This document shows, one piece after another, positions 1 through 5,136 of a stretch of DNA of 6,390 bases (the stretch's first letter is position 1; the number at the start of each line of letters is the position of its first letter). The notes beneath the pieces were generated by a model. It saw only the letters and a program-made list of their open reading frames with translations. It was not told the origin of the DNA and made no database searches. The translations under genes were made by a program, and so were the position numbers. Source of the stretch: Propionibacteriales bacterium (GTDB lineage: Bacteria; Actinomycetota; Actinomycetes; Propionibacteriales; Propionibacteriaceae); the NCBI GenBank assembly GCA_030453285.1, contig JAKDKP010000140.1, positions 1 through 6,390 of the forward strand, in the 5' to 3' direction.

Positions 1-6
1 GGCCAT
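1..6 (-). CDS. 5' end of a divergent gene, cut by the window edge (Met-Ala...)
   Basis: Only the first two codons, ATG GCC, are inside the window, so the product cannot be named. The call rests on position: on the minus strand a GAGGAG Shine-Dalgarno sits 6 nt before this ATG, the same strength and spacing as in front of the well-supported membrane gene that starts at 4027. It would be transcribed divergently from glbO and share its upstream region. A chance SD plus ATG cannot be excluded with so little sequence. Confidence 0.5.
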
Positions 7-12
7 CGGTGT

Positions 13-18
13 CTCCTC
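13..18 (-). promoter_or_regulatory. Ribosome binding site of the divergent left-edge gene
   Basis: The minus strand reads GAGGAG here, followed by the 6-nt spacer ACACCG and then ATG. It is a near-ideal actinobacterial Shine-Dalgarno and is the main reason for calling a gene start at the edge. Confidence 0.5.
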
Positions 19-20
19 GA

Positions 21-65
21 GATGTCAGGGTGCGTACGGGTCATCCTGCCAAAGACGCTGACATC
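21..65. repeat. Spaced perfect inverted repeat GATGTCAG / CTGACATC
   Basis: The left arm is GATGTCAG at 21-28 and the right arm is its exact reverse complement CTGACATC at 58-65, 29 bp apart. The pair lies between the divergent left-edge gene and glbO, with the left arm just upstream of the divergent gene's Shine-Dalgarno. Arms spaced this way could be two operator half-sites for a looping or dimeric regulator. Nothing identifies the regulator, and an 8-bp match may be chance. Confidence 0.35.
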
Positions 66-111
66 ACGACGCGGTGGGGCCTGTGAGTCTGGTCTGGGCG
101 CGTGTGGCGGT

Positions 112-137
112 GAGTTGGGACCGGCGAGTTGGGACCG
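112..137 (+). repeat. 12-bp direct repeat upstream of glbO
   Basis: GAGTTGGGACCG occurs at 112-123 and again at 126-137, separated by two bases (period 14 bp). The second copy ends 29 bp before the glbO start codon, a position where activator sites or a -35 element would lie. TTGGGA at 129-134 followed after 16 bp by TAAGAC at 151-156 could be a weak sigma-70-type promoter, but the -10 match is poor. The TTGGGAC core resembles half of the mycobacterial DosR box without matching the full palindrome. Confidence 0.4.
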
Positions 138-166
138 ACCGGGGTCGATGTAAGACTGGGTGCACC

Positions 167-595
167 ATGACAAGCTCTGCCGCCGACGGATCCCCGACCA
201 CCTTCTATGAGCTGGTCGGAGGCCACGACGCCTTCGCCAAGCTGATCAAGAGGTTCTATCAAGGGGTGGCCACAGATCCGGTGCTGCGGCCGATGTATCC
301 CGAGGAGGACCTGGGACCGGCCGAGGATCGGTTCCGGATGTTTCTTGAGCAGTACTGGGGTGGGCCGACGACGTACAGCGAACAGCGGGGGCACCCGCGG
401 CTGCGGATGCGACATGCACCCTTCCCGGTCACGCCCCAGGCCCGCGATCACTGGCTCACCCACATGCGCGATGCGATCGACTCCCTTGAGCTGGCTCCCG
501 AACTCGATCATGAGTTGTGGTCCTACATGGAGCGGGTGGCGCATTTCTTGATCAACACCGACGTTCCGCCCGTACAGAAGGGGTTCCAGCTGTGA
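167..595 (+). CDS. glbO: Group II truncated haemoglobin (GlbO / trHbO)
   Basis: This encodes a 142-residue cytoplasmic haem protein of the truncated (2-on-2) globin family, group II. Members bind O2 tightly and are linked to NO/peroxide chemistry and respiration. The haem-pocket residues line up with M. tuberculosis GlbO at a constant offset: Tyr31 (B10), Tyr44 (CD1, in the YPE motif), proximal His83 (F8) and Trp96 (G8). The stretch from about residue 57 to 86 (FLEQYWGG, YSEQRGHPRLRMRHAPF) is almost identical to the mycobacterial protein as I remember it. Tyr at CD1 and Trp at G8 mark group II. The ATG at 167 gives the usual length; an upstream GTG at 74 would add 31 residues unlike any globin. 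No good Shine-Dalgarno precedes the ATG, so the leader may be very short. The stop overlaps the alpha-glucosidase start, indicating an operon. Family and residues are seen; physiological role is inferred. Confidence 0.96.
   Translation: MTSSAADGSPTTFYELVGGHDAFAKLIKRFYQGVATDPVLRPMYPEEDLGPAEDRFRMFLEQYWGGPTTYSEQRGHPRLRMRHAPFPVTPQARDHWLTHMRDAIDSLELAPELDHELWSYMERVAHFLINTDVPPVQKGFQL
576..583 (+). promoter_or_regulatory. Ribosome binding site that fixes the alpha-glucosidase start
   Basis: AGAAGGGG lies inside the last codons of glbO and ends 8 nt before the GTG at 592. It decides for the GTG at 592 over the in-frame ATG at 517, which would place a 25-residue extension inside glbO with no resemblance to the family. 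Confidence 0.65.
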
Positions 596-2328
596 GCCAG
601 ATCATTGCCCGCCGATCCGACCACCCCGCCTACCTCGACCGGTCCGACTGGTGGCGCAGTGCCGTCACGTACCAGATCTATCTGCGCTCCTTCGCCGACG
701 GCAACGGTGACGGTACGGGCGATCTGACCGGGGTGATCAACCGGCTGCCACATCTGGTGGCGCTCGGCGTCGATGCAGTGTGGTTCAACCCGTGGTATCC
801 GTCTCCGTTGAACGATGGCGGGTACGACGTCGCCGACTATCGCGCCATTCATCCCGACTTCGGCACCCTGGAGCAGGCCGACGAGCTGATCAAGCTCGTG
901 CACGAGGCCGGGATGAAGATCCTGATCGATCTGGTGCCCAACCACTGCAGTGATCAACATCCATGGTTCGTCGAGGCCTTGGCCGCCGGCCCGGGCTCGC
1001 CCGAGCGTGACCGATTCATCTTCCGCGACGGCGAGGGACCGGACGGCGACGAACCACCCACCAACTGGACGGCACTCTTCGGCGGCAGCACCTGGCAACG
1101 GGTGATCGGGGCCGACGGCAGAGCGGAGCAGTTCTATCTGCATCTGTTCGATCCGACCCAGCCGGACTTCAACTGGCAGAACGCCGACGTCATCGCCGAG
1201 TTCGACAAGACGTTGCTCTTCTGGTTCGACCGGGGCATCGACGGATTCCGGATCGACGTCGCCGACTCGATGTCGAAGGACCTGGACTTCCCCGACATGC
1301 CGATCGACCCCAGGACAGGCATCGGCACCCTGGAGAAGTATGAGGGCTCGCCGGTCTTCGACCACCCCGGGGTGCACGAGATCCATCGCCGCTGGCGGAG
1401 GATTGCTGATGAGTACGCCGACTCCGATCTCGGCCCGAGGGTCTTCGTGTCCGAGGCGTGGTTGACTCCCGCTCCGCGACTGGCGAAGTACGTACGGCCC
1501 GATGAACTCCACATGACCTTCAACTTCGATGCCCTGTCGTGTGCCTGGGAGGCCGAGTCGCAGCGGCTGGTGATCGACGCCACGCGCTCGGCGATGTCCG
1601 AGGTGGGGGCGCCGTGCACCTGGGTGCTCGCCAACCACGACACGATCCGGCCGGTCACCCGCTACGGCAAGGCGGTGAGCGGGCGTCGACACGTGCGGCA
1701 GGCCGACGGCAGCGACGCACTCGACCCGGACACCGACCTGCTCCCCCAGGACCTTGAGGCGTTGCCGACCGACGTGGAGCTGGGTCGCCGCCGGGCTCGT
1801 GCGGCCGCCCTGCTGGAGCTGGCCCTGCCCGGCGGTGCCTACATCTACCAGGGGGACGAGCTGGGGCTGGCCGAGGTCGAAGACCTGCCTGTCGATGCCT
1901 TGCAGGACCCGACCTGGGAACGTTCGGGCCACGTGGTGCGCGGCCGCGACGGCTGCCGCGTGCCGCTGCCGTGGTCGGGTGAGTCCAGCCCGTACGGTTT
2001 CGGCGGGGCTCCGTGGTTGCCACAACCGTCCGGCTGGGCACCGCTGACAGCCGCCGCGCAGGAAGCTGACGGGACCAGCACGCTCACCCTGTATCGGCAG
2101 GCGCTGGAGATCCGGCGCAGGCACCCGGCGCTGGGCGACGGCGACATGGCCTGGGACGACGCGGGCGCCACCGTGCTCTCGTTCAGCCGCGAGCCCGGCT
2201 TCCGATGCGTCGTGAACTTCGGACCCGCCCCGGTGAGCCTGCCGGTCGAGGCCGAGGTGCTGCTCGCCTCAGGTGACTTGCACGACCGGCAACTACAGAC
2301 AGATCAGGCGGTCTGGCTGGCCATCTGA
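592..2328 (+). CDS. aglA: GH13 alpha-glucosidase (AglA-type, oligo-1,4/1,6-glucosidase family)
   Basis: This is a 578-residue cytoplasmic glycoside hydrolase of family GH13, which releases glucose from the non-reducing ends of alpha-glucosides. No signal peptide is present. After a short leader (WWRSAVTYQIYLRSF at about 20-34), domain A shows the Ca-binding loop DGNGDGTGD (36-44), conserved region I DLVPNH (113-118), the nucleophile Asp222 in GFRIDVAD, the acid/base Glu288 in VFVSEAW, and the transition-state Asp350 in ANHD. A YQGDELG motif (about 419-425) precedes the C-terminal beta-domain (about 510-578). All three catalytic carboxylates are intact and the length is normal. Val after the nucleophile is linked to alpha-1,6 activity in isomaltases, but actinobacterial maltase-type enzymes can also carry it, so linkage preference is open. 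The GTG start shares GTGA with the glbO stop, pointing to translational coupling. Trehalose synthase or sucrose hydrolase activity is a less likely alternative. Confidence 0.93.
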   Translation: MSQIIARRSDHPAYLDRSDWWRSAVTYQIYLRSFADGNGDGTGDLTGVINRLPHLVALGVDAVWFNPWYPSPLNDGGYDVADYRAIHPDFGTLEQADELIKLVHEAGMKILIDLVPNHCSDQHPWFVEALAAGPGSPERDRFIFRDGEGPDGDEPPTNWTALFGGSTWQRVIGADGRAEQFYLHLFDPTQPDFNWQNADVIAEFDKTLLFWFDRGIDGFRIDVADSMSKDLDFPDMPIDPRTGIGTLEKYEGSPVFDHPGVHEIHRRWRRIADEYADSDLGPRVFVSEAWLTPAPRLAKYVRPDELHMTFNFDALSCAWEAESQRLVIDATRSAMSEVGAPCTWVLANHDTIRPVTRYGKAVSGRRHVRQADGSDALDPDTDLLPQDLEALPTDVELGRRRARAAALLELALPGGAYIYQGDELGLAEVEDLPVDALQDPTWERSGHVVRGRDGCRVPLPWSGESSPYGFGGAPWLPQPSGWAPLTAAAQEADGTSTLTLYRQALEIRRRHPALGDGDMAWDDAGATVLSFSREPGFRCVVNFGPAPVSLPVEAEVLLASGDLHDRQLQTDQAVWLAI

Positions 2329-2354
2329 CCTCGGTGATCCGATCGGGGATGTCG

Positions 2355-3362
2355 TCAGCGAGGCGGATCGACGTTGACCGACTGCAGCTCGATCACGGGG
2401 ACTGAGCGAGCAGCCTCACTGGACATCATGATGGTCCCCGATTCGTCGTTCACCCGCCACGTGATCTCCCAATTTGCCGTACCGGTGACTTGGTACGTCC
2501 CTTTCGCGGTGAAGGTGTATCCACAGTCGGGTGACTTCGTACCTGGCTTGGTGCTGGTCCGGGAATAGCGGGAGCCTCCCGACGGGCAGGAGATGCGCTG
2601 ACCATTGCCCATCTCAAAGCCGATCCCCTTCAGACGGGCATCCAAGGAGACCGTGAGCGGACCAGCGTTCTGCGAAACGGTAGGAATGGAGGTCGGGCTG
2701 TCGGCCCAGAACCAGTACGGATGACCGATCACCGCCGAGTTCCACTCGTTCCAACTCGGGTCCGGCCCCATCGCGATCTTCATCTTGGGCAAGGACAGTT
2801 CGGCCGCCGCCATGTAGGCCACCTCCTCGGCCGTGTACACCGGCTCGCCAGCCTCTTCTGCCTCTGCCGGCTTGGCATCCTTGGGACGCTTGGGTGGCTC
2901 GCCGCAACTGCGGACCTCATCGACCGCGCCGATCGTCACCCCGTTCTTGTCGCGAATCTGGGTGCCTTCGCACTCCTTGTACTCCTGGTTGCGATACTTG
3001 TACGCCGCCTCCGGCGTGTAGCACTCCGTGCTGTCACCCAGGCCGGATTCCTTCATCGTCTTGCAGGGGGGCGGGTCAGCCTTGGGCGTCGGGTCCGACT
3101 TCCCACCCGGCGAACTACCCTTCGGCTTGTTGTTGCTGTTGTTGAGCGCAGCACGGCGTGCCCTCTCTGCGGCTCGCTTTTGAGCCGCCTTCACTGCAAC
3201 ATTGTTGCCTCCACGAACAACACTCTTCTTGGGCTTTTTGGGTTTCTCCTTCGCCTCCTTGCTCAGAAATGACCCCACGGCCAGACTGGTATGTATTGGA
3301 GTCACTGTCGCTAGAAGAAGAAATGCAGCCACTGCTGCAGTCACGCGGAGCATTCTCAACAT
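2355..3362 (-). CDS. Secreted Lys-rich protein with PKD/Ig-like C-terminal domain, function unknown
   Basis: Not recognised as a named gene. The 335-residue product begins with a signal peptide: Arg3/Arg6, a hydrophobic core (about 7-20) and a likely cleavage after SLA (28). Next come a Lys-rich stretch (34-46), a basic Ala-rich helix (50-72) and an Asn/Ser/Pro/Lys low-complexity linker (74-99). A small domain holds Cys100, Cys114, Cys131 and Cys153, followed by a Pro/Ala/Glu linker (156-174). A C-terminal beta-rich domain (about 210-335) contains HPYWFWAD, MGNG at 251-254, and CGYTFTAKGTYQVTG at 280-294. That spacing matches the PKD fold, where a FGDG turn is followed by a Tyr and GxYxV strand; Cys259 and Cys280 probably form a disulfide. 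Six cysteines in all suit an exported protein. The ATG at 3362 has GGGAGAGG 7 nt upstream and overlaps the preceding gene by 7 nt. Similar Streptomyces proteins are, as I recall, labelled 'ATP/GTP-binding', but no Walker motif is visible here. Confidence 0.82.
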   Translation of the reverse strand: MLRMLRVTAAVAAFLLLATVTPIHTSLAVGSFLSKEAKEKPKKPKKSVVRGGNNVAVKAAQKRAAERARRAALNNSNNKPKGSSPGGKSDPTPKADPPPCKTMKESGLGDSTECYTPEAAYKYRNQEYKECEGTQIRDKNGVTIGAVDEVRSCGEPPKRPKDAKPAEAEEAGEPVYTAEEVAYMAAAELSLPKMKIAMGPDPSWNEWNSAVIGHPYWFWADSPTSIPTVSQNAGPLTVSLDARLKGIGFEMGNGQRISCPSGGSRYSRTSTKPGTKSPDCGYTFTAKGTYQVTGTANWEITWRVNDESGTIMMSSEAARSVPVIELQSVNVDPPR

Positions 3363-4027
3363 GACTTCACCTCTCCCACGTAGCCGTAATCGTAGAGCAT
3401 CCACGTTCCATCGATAAGTCTCATCTCCGGTTTCGCGCTCTCGAATGTGCCATTCTTGACGATCTCGTCAGTATTACGGTCGATCGTGGCAACCCTCGAG
3501 GTGTCGATACAAGATTCTAGAATTATACTATTGGTTGGCCACTCGGGATTCTCTTTCGACCGCTTAAAGTCTACTTTTGTCTTCCCTGACATATACCAGC
3601 CAACATCGTTCATATCCTTGAGTTCTTGATAGAGGTCTTGGCGCTGCTCTTTGTCTACGAGTGCAACTAGATCAGGAGGCAATTCATTTTCATTGGCTAT
3701 CCCACCATCCTGATATGCGCCTTCTATGGCCTTCTCCACCTTGAGGTAGTTCTGCTCGGCCTGGGCATAGGCGGCGTCGCGGGCCTTCTCCTTGTCGGCG
3801 AGGTCCTTGGTGCAGTCCGGGCCAGTGGCGGTTGTGCACTGGAAGGTCGGGGTCGGCGCGACCGATGCGCTTGTCCTGGTCGGGGTCGGGCCCGTGGGCG
3901 GAAGAGTCGGCTTCGCCTCCTTCGGGCGCAGCACCAGCACGGCGAAGGTCACGATGACCGCCAACGCGACCACTCCGCAGGCCGCAACAACGACCTTGTT
4001 GGTCCTGTCCCAGTCCTTCCAACCCAT
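3356..4027 (-). CDS. Single-pass membrane protein with extracytoplasmic domain, function unknown
   Basis: Not recognised as a named gene. The 223-residue product has a short charged N-terminus (WKDWDRTNK), one transmembrane helix (about 11-33) ending in RPKE, then a Pro/Thr-rich linker (38-62) with PTPT repeats. A charged helical segment (about 74-105) leads to a mixed alpha/beta C-terminal domain (about 115-223) that includes GWYMSGKTKVDF, ILESCIDTS and a final DGTWMLYDYGY strand. This order of helix and strands ending in a 'dGtWmlyd' strand recalls NTF2-like extracytoplasmic domains, but that is only an impression. Topology should be N-in, C-out. Four cysteines (64, 72, 173, 223) lie outside the membrane segment, the last being the final residue. 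The start at 4027 has GAGGAG 6 nt upstream. The gene overlaps the secreted PKD-like gene by 7 nt, so the two are probably made together and may interact. The C-terminal half has a lower G+C content and rare codons (ATA, CTA), suggesting transfer. Confidence 0.82.
   Translation of the reverse strand: MGWKDWDRTNKVVVAACGVVALAVIVTFAVLVLRPKEAKPTLPPTGPTPTRTSASVAPTPTFQCTTATGPDCTKDLADKEKARDAAYAQAEQNYLKVEKAIEGAYQDGGIANENELPPDLVALVDKEQRQDLYQELKDMNDVGWYMSGKTKVDFKRSKENPEWPTNSIILESCIDTSRVATIDRNTDEIVKNGTFESAKPEMRLIDGTWMLYDYGYVGEVKSC
3370..3377 (-). promoter_or_regulatory. Ribosome binding site of the secreted PKD-like protein
   Basis: The minus strand reads GGGAGAGG, then 7 nt, then ATG at 3362. It lies inside the last codons of the upstream membrane gene and selects ATG 3362 over a TTG-type start further upstream (3404) and over the ATG at 3353. 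Confidence 0.65.
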
Positions 4028-4233
4028 GAACGACTCCTCGTCGGTAGAAGCGGCGATTCATCGGACATCATGCCCCAGACCCGGCCGAGCGTGCGACCTT
4101 CGTCCACAGGGGGTGTGGTTGATGCATTCCATCCAGACGGGCCCGGAGGTTTTGACACGGTCCGCCGTGGGTGCCCTCCGACTCAATCACCGAACGCGGC
4201 CTTCAGCTCAACTGCTGAATAGCAACATGAGAC
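4028..4233. other. 206-bp intergenic region between thioesterase and membrane-protein genes
   Basis: No gene is visible. Any promoter for the membrane/secreted pair should lie here on the minus strand, but no convincing -35/-10 pair was found. Two small hairpins occur: CACGG-TCCG-CCGTG at 4156-4169, and TTCAGC-TCAACT-GCTGAA at 4202-4219, the latter 15 nt beyond the thioesterase stop. Neither is followed by a T-tract on the minus strand, so they are not called terminators. The gap itself suggests the pair is a separate transcription unit from the acyl-CoA genes. Confidence 0.5.
4034..4039 (-). promoter_or_regulatory. Ribosome binding site of the membrane protein
   Basis: GAGGAG on the minus strand, 6 nt before the ATG at 4027. 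This strong site supports the first gene of the two-gene pair being independently translated. Confidence 0.7.
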
Positions 4234-5046
4234 CTATACCTGGGCGACGGCGGCAGGGAGTTCTGTCGGCCGTCCGTCGGAGTCGAGATGGACGAGTACG
4301 GTGCTGGCGCGGGCAAAGACGGTGTCCTTGTCGACGACCTCAGCCACGATGGTGGCCGAGGTGCGTCCGGTGGCGCCAATACCGAGGCGGACGGCGTACG
4401 GGTCCAGTCGGAAATCGACCTGGGCGAGGTAGCGCATGTCCTGGCGGACGACGACCCAGCGCCCAGGGTTCTCGGGCAGGACCTCGGTCAGCCAACTGAT
4501 CCGCGCCTCCTGCACATAGTCGAAGAACTTCACATTGTTCACATGACCGTACGAGTCGAGATCTGACCAGCGCACCGGGCACGGGACCCGCACCACTGTT
4601 TTCGGCAGCTCCTTCGGGACCGATCGCAACGCCTCGGTCTCCACCTCGTGTTCGGCCAACAAGGCGCGCTGATCGACGGTGAGTCGTCGCAGCCGTCCAG
4701 CGTTCAGGTCGTAGCTGACGGCGACCGTACGGGCTCGACCGACAAGGTGATCATGGTGGAACATCTCGTACGCCAAGGTGAATCGGGCGCCTCCGACCTC
4801 GGCGATCCACAACTCGATGCGCATCGGTTCGCCGTCGGGAATGACGGGCGCCAGATGCTCCACCTGGTGCTCGACGACCAGCACTCCGTCGCCGAGCATG
4901 TCGGCCAGCGGTCCCCGCAGCAGATAGTCCACTCGCGCTTCCTGCAGGTAGTCCACCCACAGGGCATTGTTCACATGACCGAGGGCATCCATGTCCCCCC
5001 ACCGCAGGGGGCACAGGTACGTGTGGCGAGGATGTGGATCAACCAT
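4234..5046 (-). CDS. Acyl-CoA thioesterase with two tandem hotdog domains
   Basis: The 270-residue cytoplasmic protein carries two 4HBT-type hotdog domains in tandem, a family that hydrolyses acyl-CoA (or acyl-ACP) thioesters. Domain 1 (about 8-125) has RWGDMDALGHVNN (15-27) and QEAR (35-38). Domain 2 (about 150-262) repeats it as RWSDLDSYGHVNN (159-171) and QEAR (179-182). The Asp before GHVNN (Asp20 and Asp164) and the Glu of QEAR are the usual active-site positions, intact in both halves, so each may be catalytic; tandem hotdogs commonly mimic the dimer in one chain. The ATG at 5046 is forced, since an in-frame TAG lies 9 nt upstream and no other early start exists. It has no Shine-Dalgarno at useful distance. 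The gene follows the fatty-acid-CoA ligase by 76 bp on the same strand, which fits a role in controlling acyl-CoA pools. The substrate chain length is not evident. Confidence 0.9.
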   Translation of the reverse strand: MVDPHPRHTYLCPLRWGDMDALGHVNNALWVDYLQEARVDYLLRGPLADMLGDGVLVVEHQVEHLAPVIPDGEPMRIELWIAEVGGARFTLAYEMFHHDHLVGRARTVAVSYDLNAGRLRRLTVDQRALLAEHEVETEALRSVPKELPKTVVRVPCPVRWSDLDSYGHVNNVKFFDYVQEARISWLTEVLPENPGRWVVVRQDMRYLAQVDFRLDPYAVRLGIGATGRTSATIVAEVVDKDTVFARASTVLVHLDSDGRPTELPAAVAQV

Positions 5047-5080
5047 GTGCGCAGGCTAGCGCGCTCCCAGTCCTTGTCGT
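5047..5080 (-). promoter_or_regulatory. Possible leaderless promoter of the thioesterase gene
   Basis: On the minus strand ACGACA (5080-5075, matching TTGACA at four positions) is followed after 16 bp by TAGCCT (5058-5053), which fits the TANNNT -10 pattern of actinobacteria. Only 6 nt separate it from the ATG at 5046, so transcription would begin at or next to the start codon. This would explain the missing Shine-Dalgarno. The -35 element falls in the tandem repeat. Inferred from pattern only. Confidence 0.3.
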
Positions 5081-5136
5081 GCCCTCAGTCCTTGTCGTGC
5101 CCCTCAGTCCTTGTCGTGCCGCTCAGTCCTTGTCGT
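5068..5136. repeat. Tandem repeat, four copies of a 13-bp core at 18-19 bp period
   Basis: The plus strand core CAGTCCTTGTCGT is found perfectly at 5068-5080, 5086-5098, 5105-5117 and 5124-5136, with spacers of 5, 6 and 6 bp of the form GCC(C/G)CT. On the minus strand each reads ACGACAAGGACTG. The rightmost copy is the end of the CoA ligase gene (codons for Asp-Lys-Asp and the TGA stop); the other three lie downstream in the gap before the thioesterase. It appears to have grown by duplication of the ligase 3' end. Confidence 0.85.

Noticed and set aside
148..153. Minimal start-stop ATGTAA before glbO as a regulatory upstream ORF
   Set aside because: A six-base match is expected by chance, and there is no Shine-Dalgarno in front of it.
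41..544. Minus-strand open frame opposite glbO
   Set aside because: It overlaps the well-conserved globin entirely and shows no domain, and its end is Pro/Thr/His low complexity typical of shadows.
523..2124. Long open frame on the minus strand opposite the alpha-glucosidase
   Set aside because: It is the antisense shadow of a GC-rich gene. Its translation is Arg/Gly/Val/Pro-rich with no recognisable domain, while the plus strand has all GH13 motifs.
2325..2363. Possible bidirectional terminator between the convergent genes (CTGAC...GTCAG, and TCGG-TGAT-CCGA)
   Set aside because: The stems are only 4-5 bp, partly overlap the two stop codons, and no T-tract follows on either strand.
3845..3889. 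Repeated GGTCGGGGTCGG (3845-3856 and 3878-3889) as a regulatory repeat
   Set aside because: It lies in codons for the PTPT segments of the membrane protein's linker and is explained by the repeated amino acids.
4156..4169. Hairpin CACGG-TCCG-CCGTG as an intrinsic terminator
   Set aside because: The minus strand continues with TCAAAACC after the stem rather than a T run, and the plus strand has no gene to terminate here.
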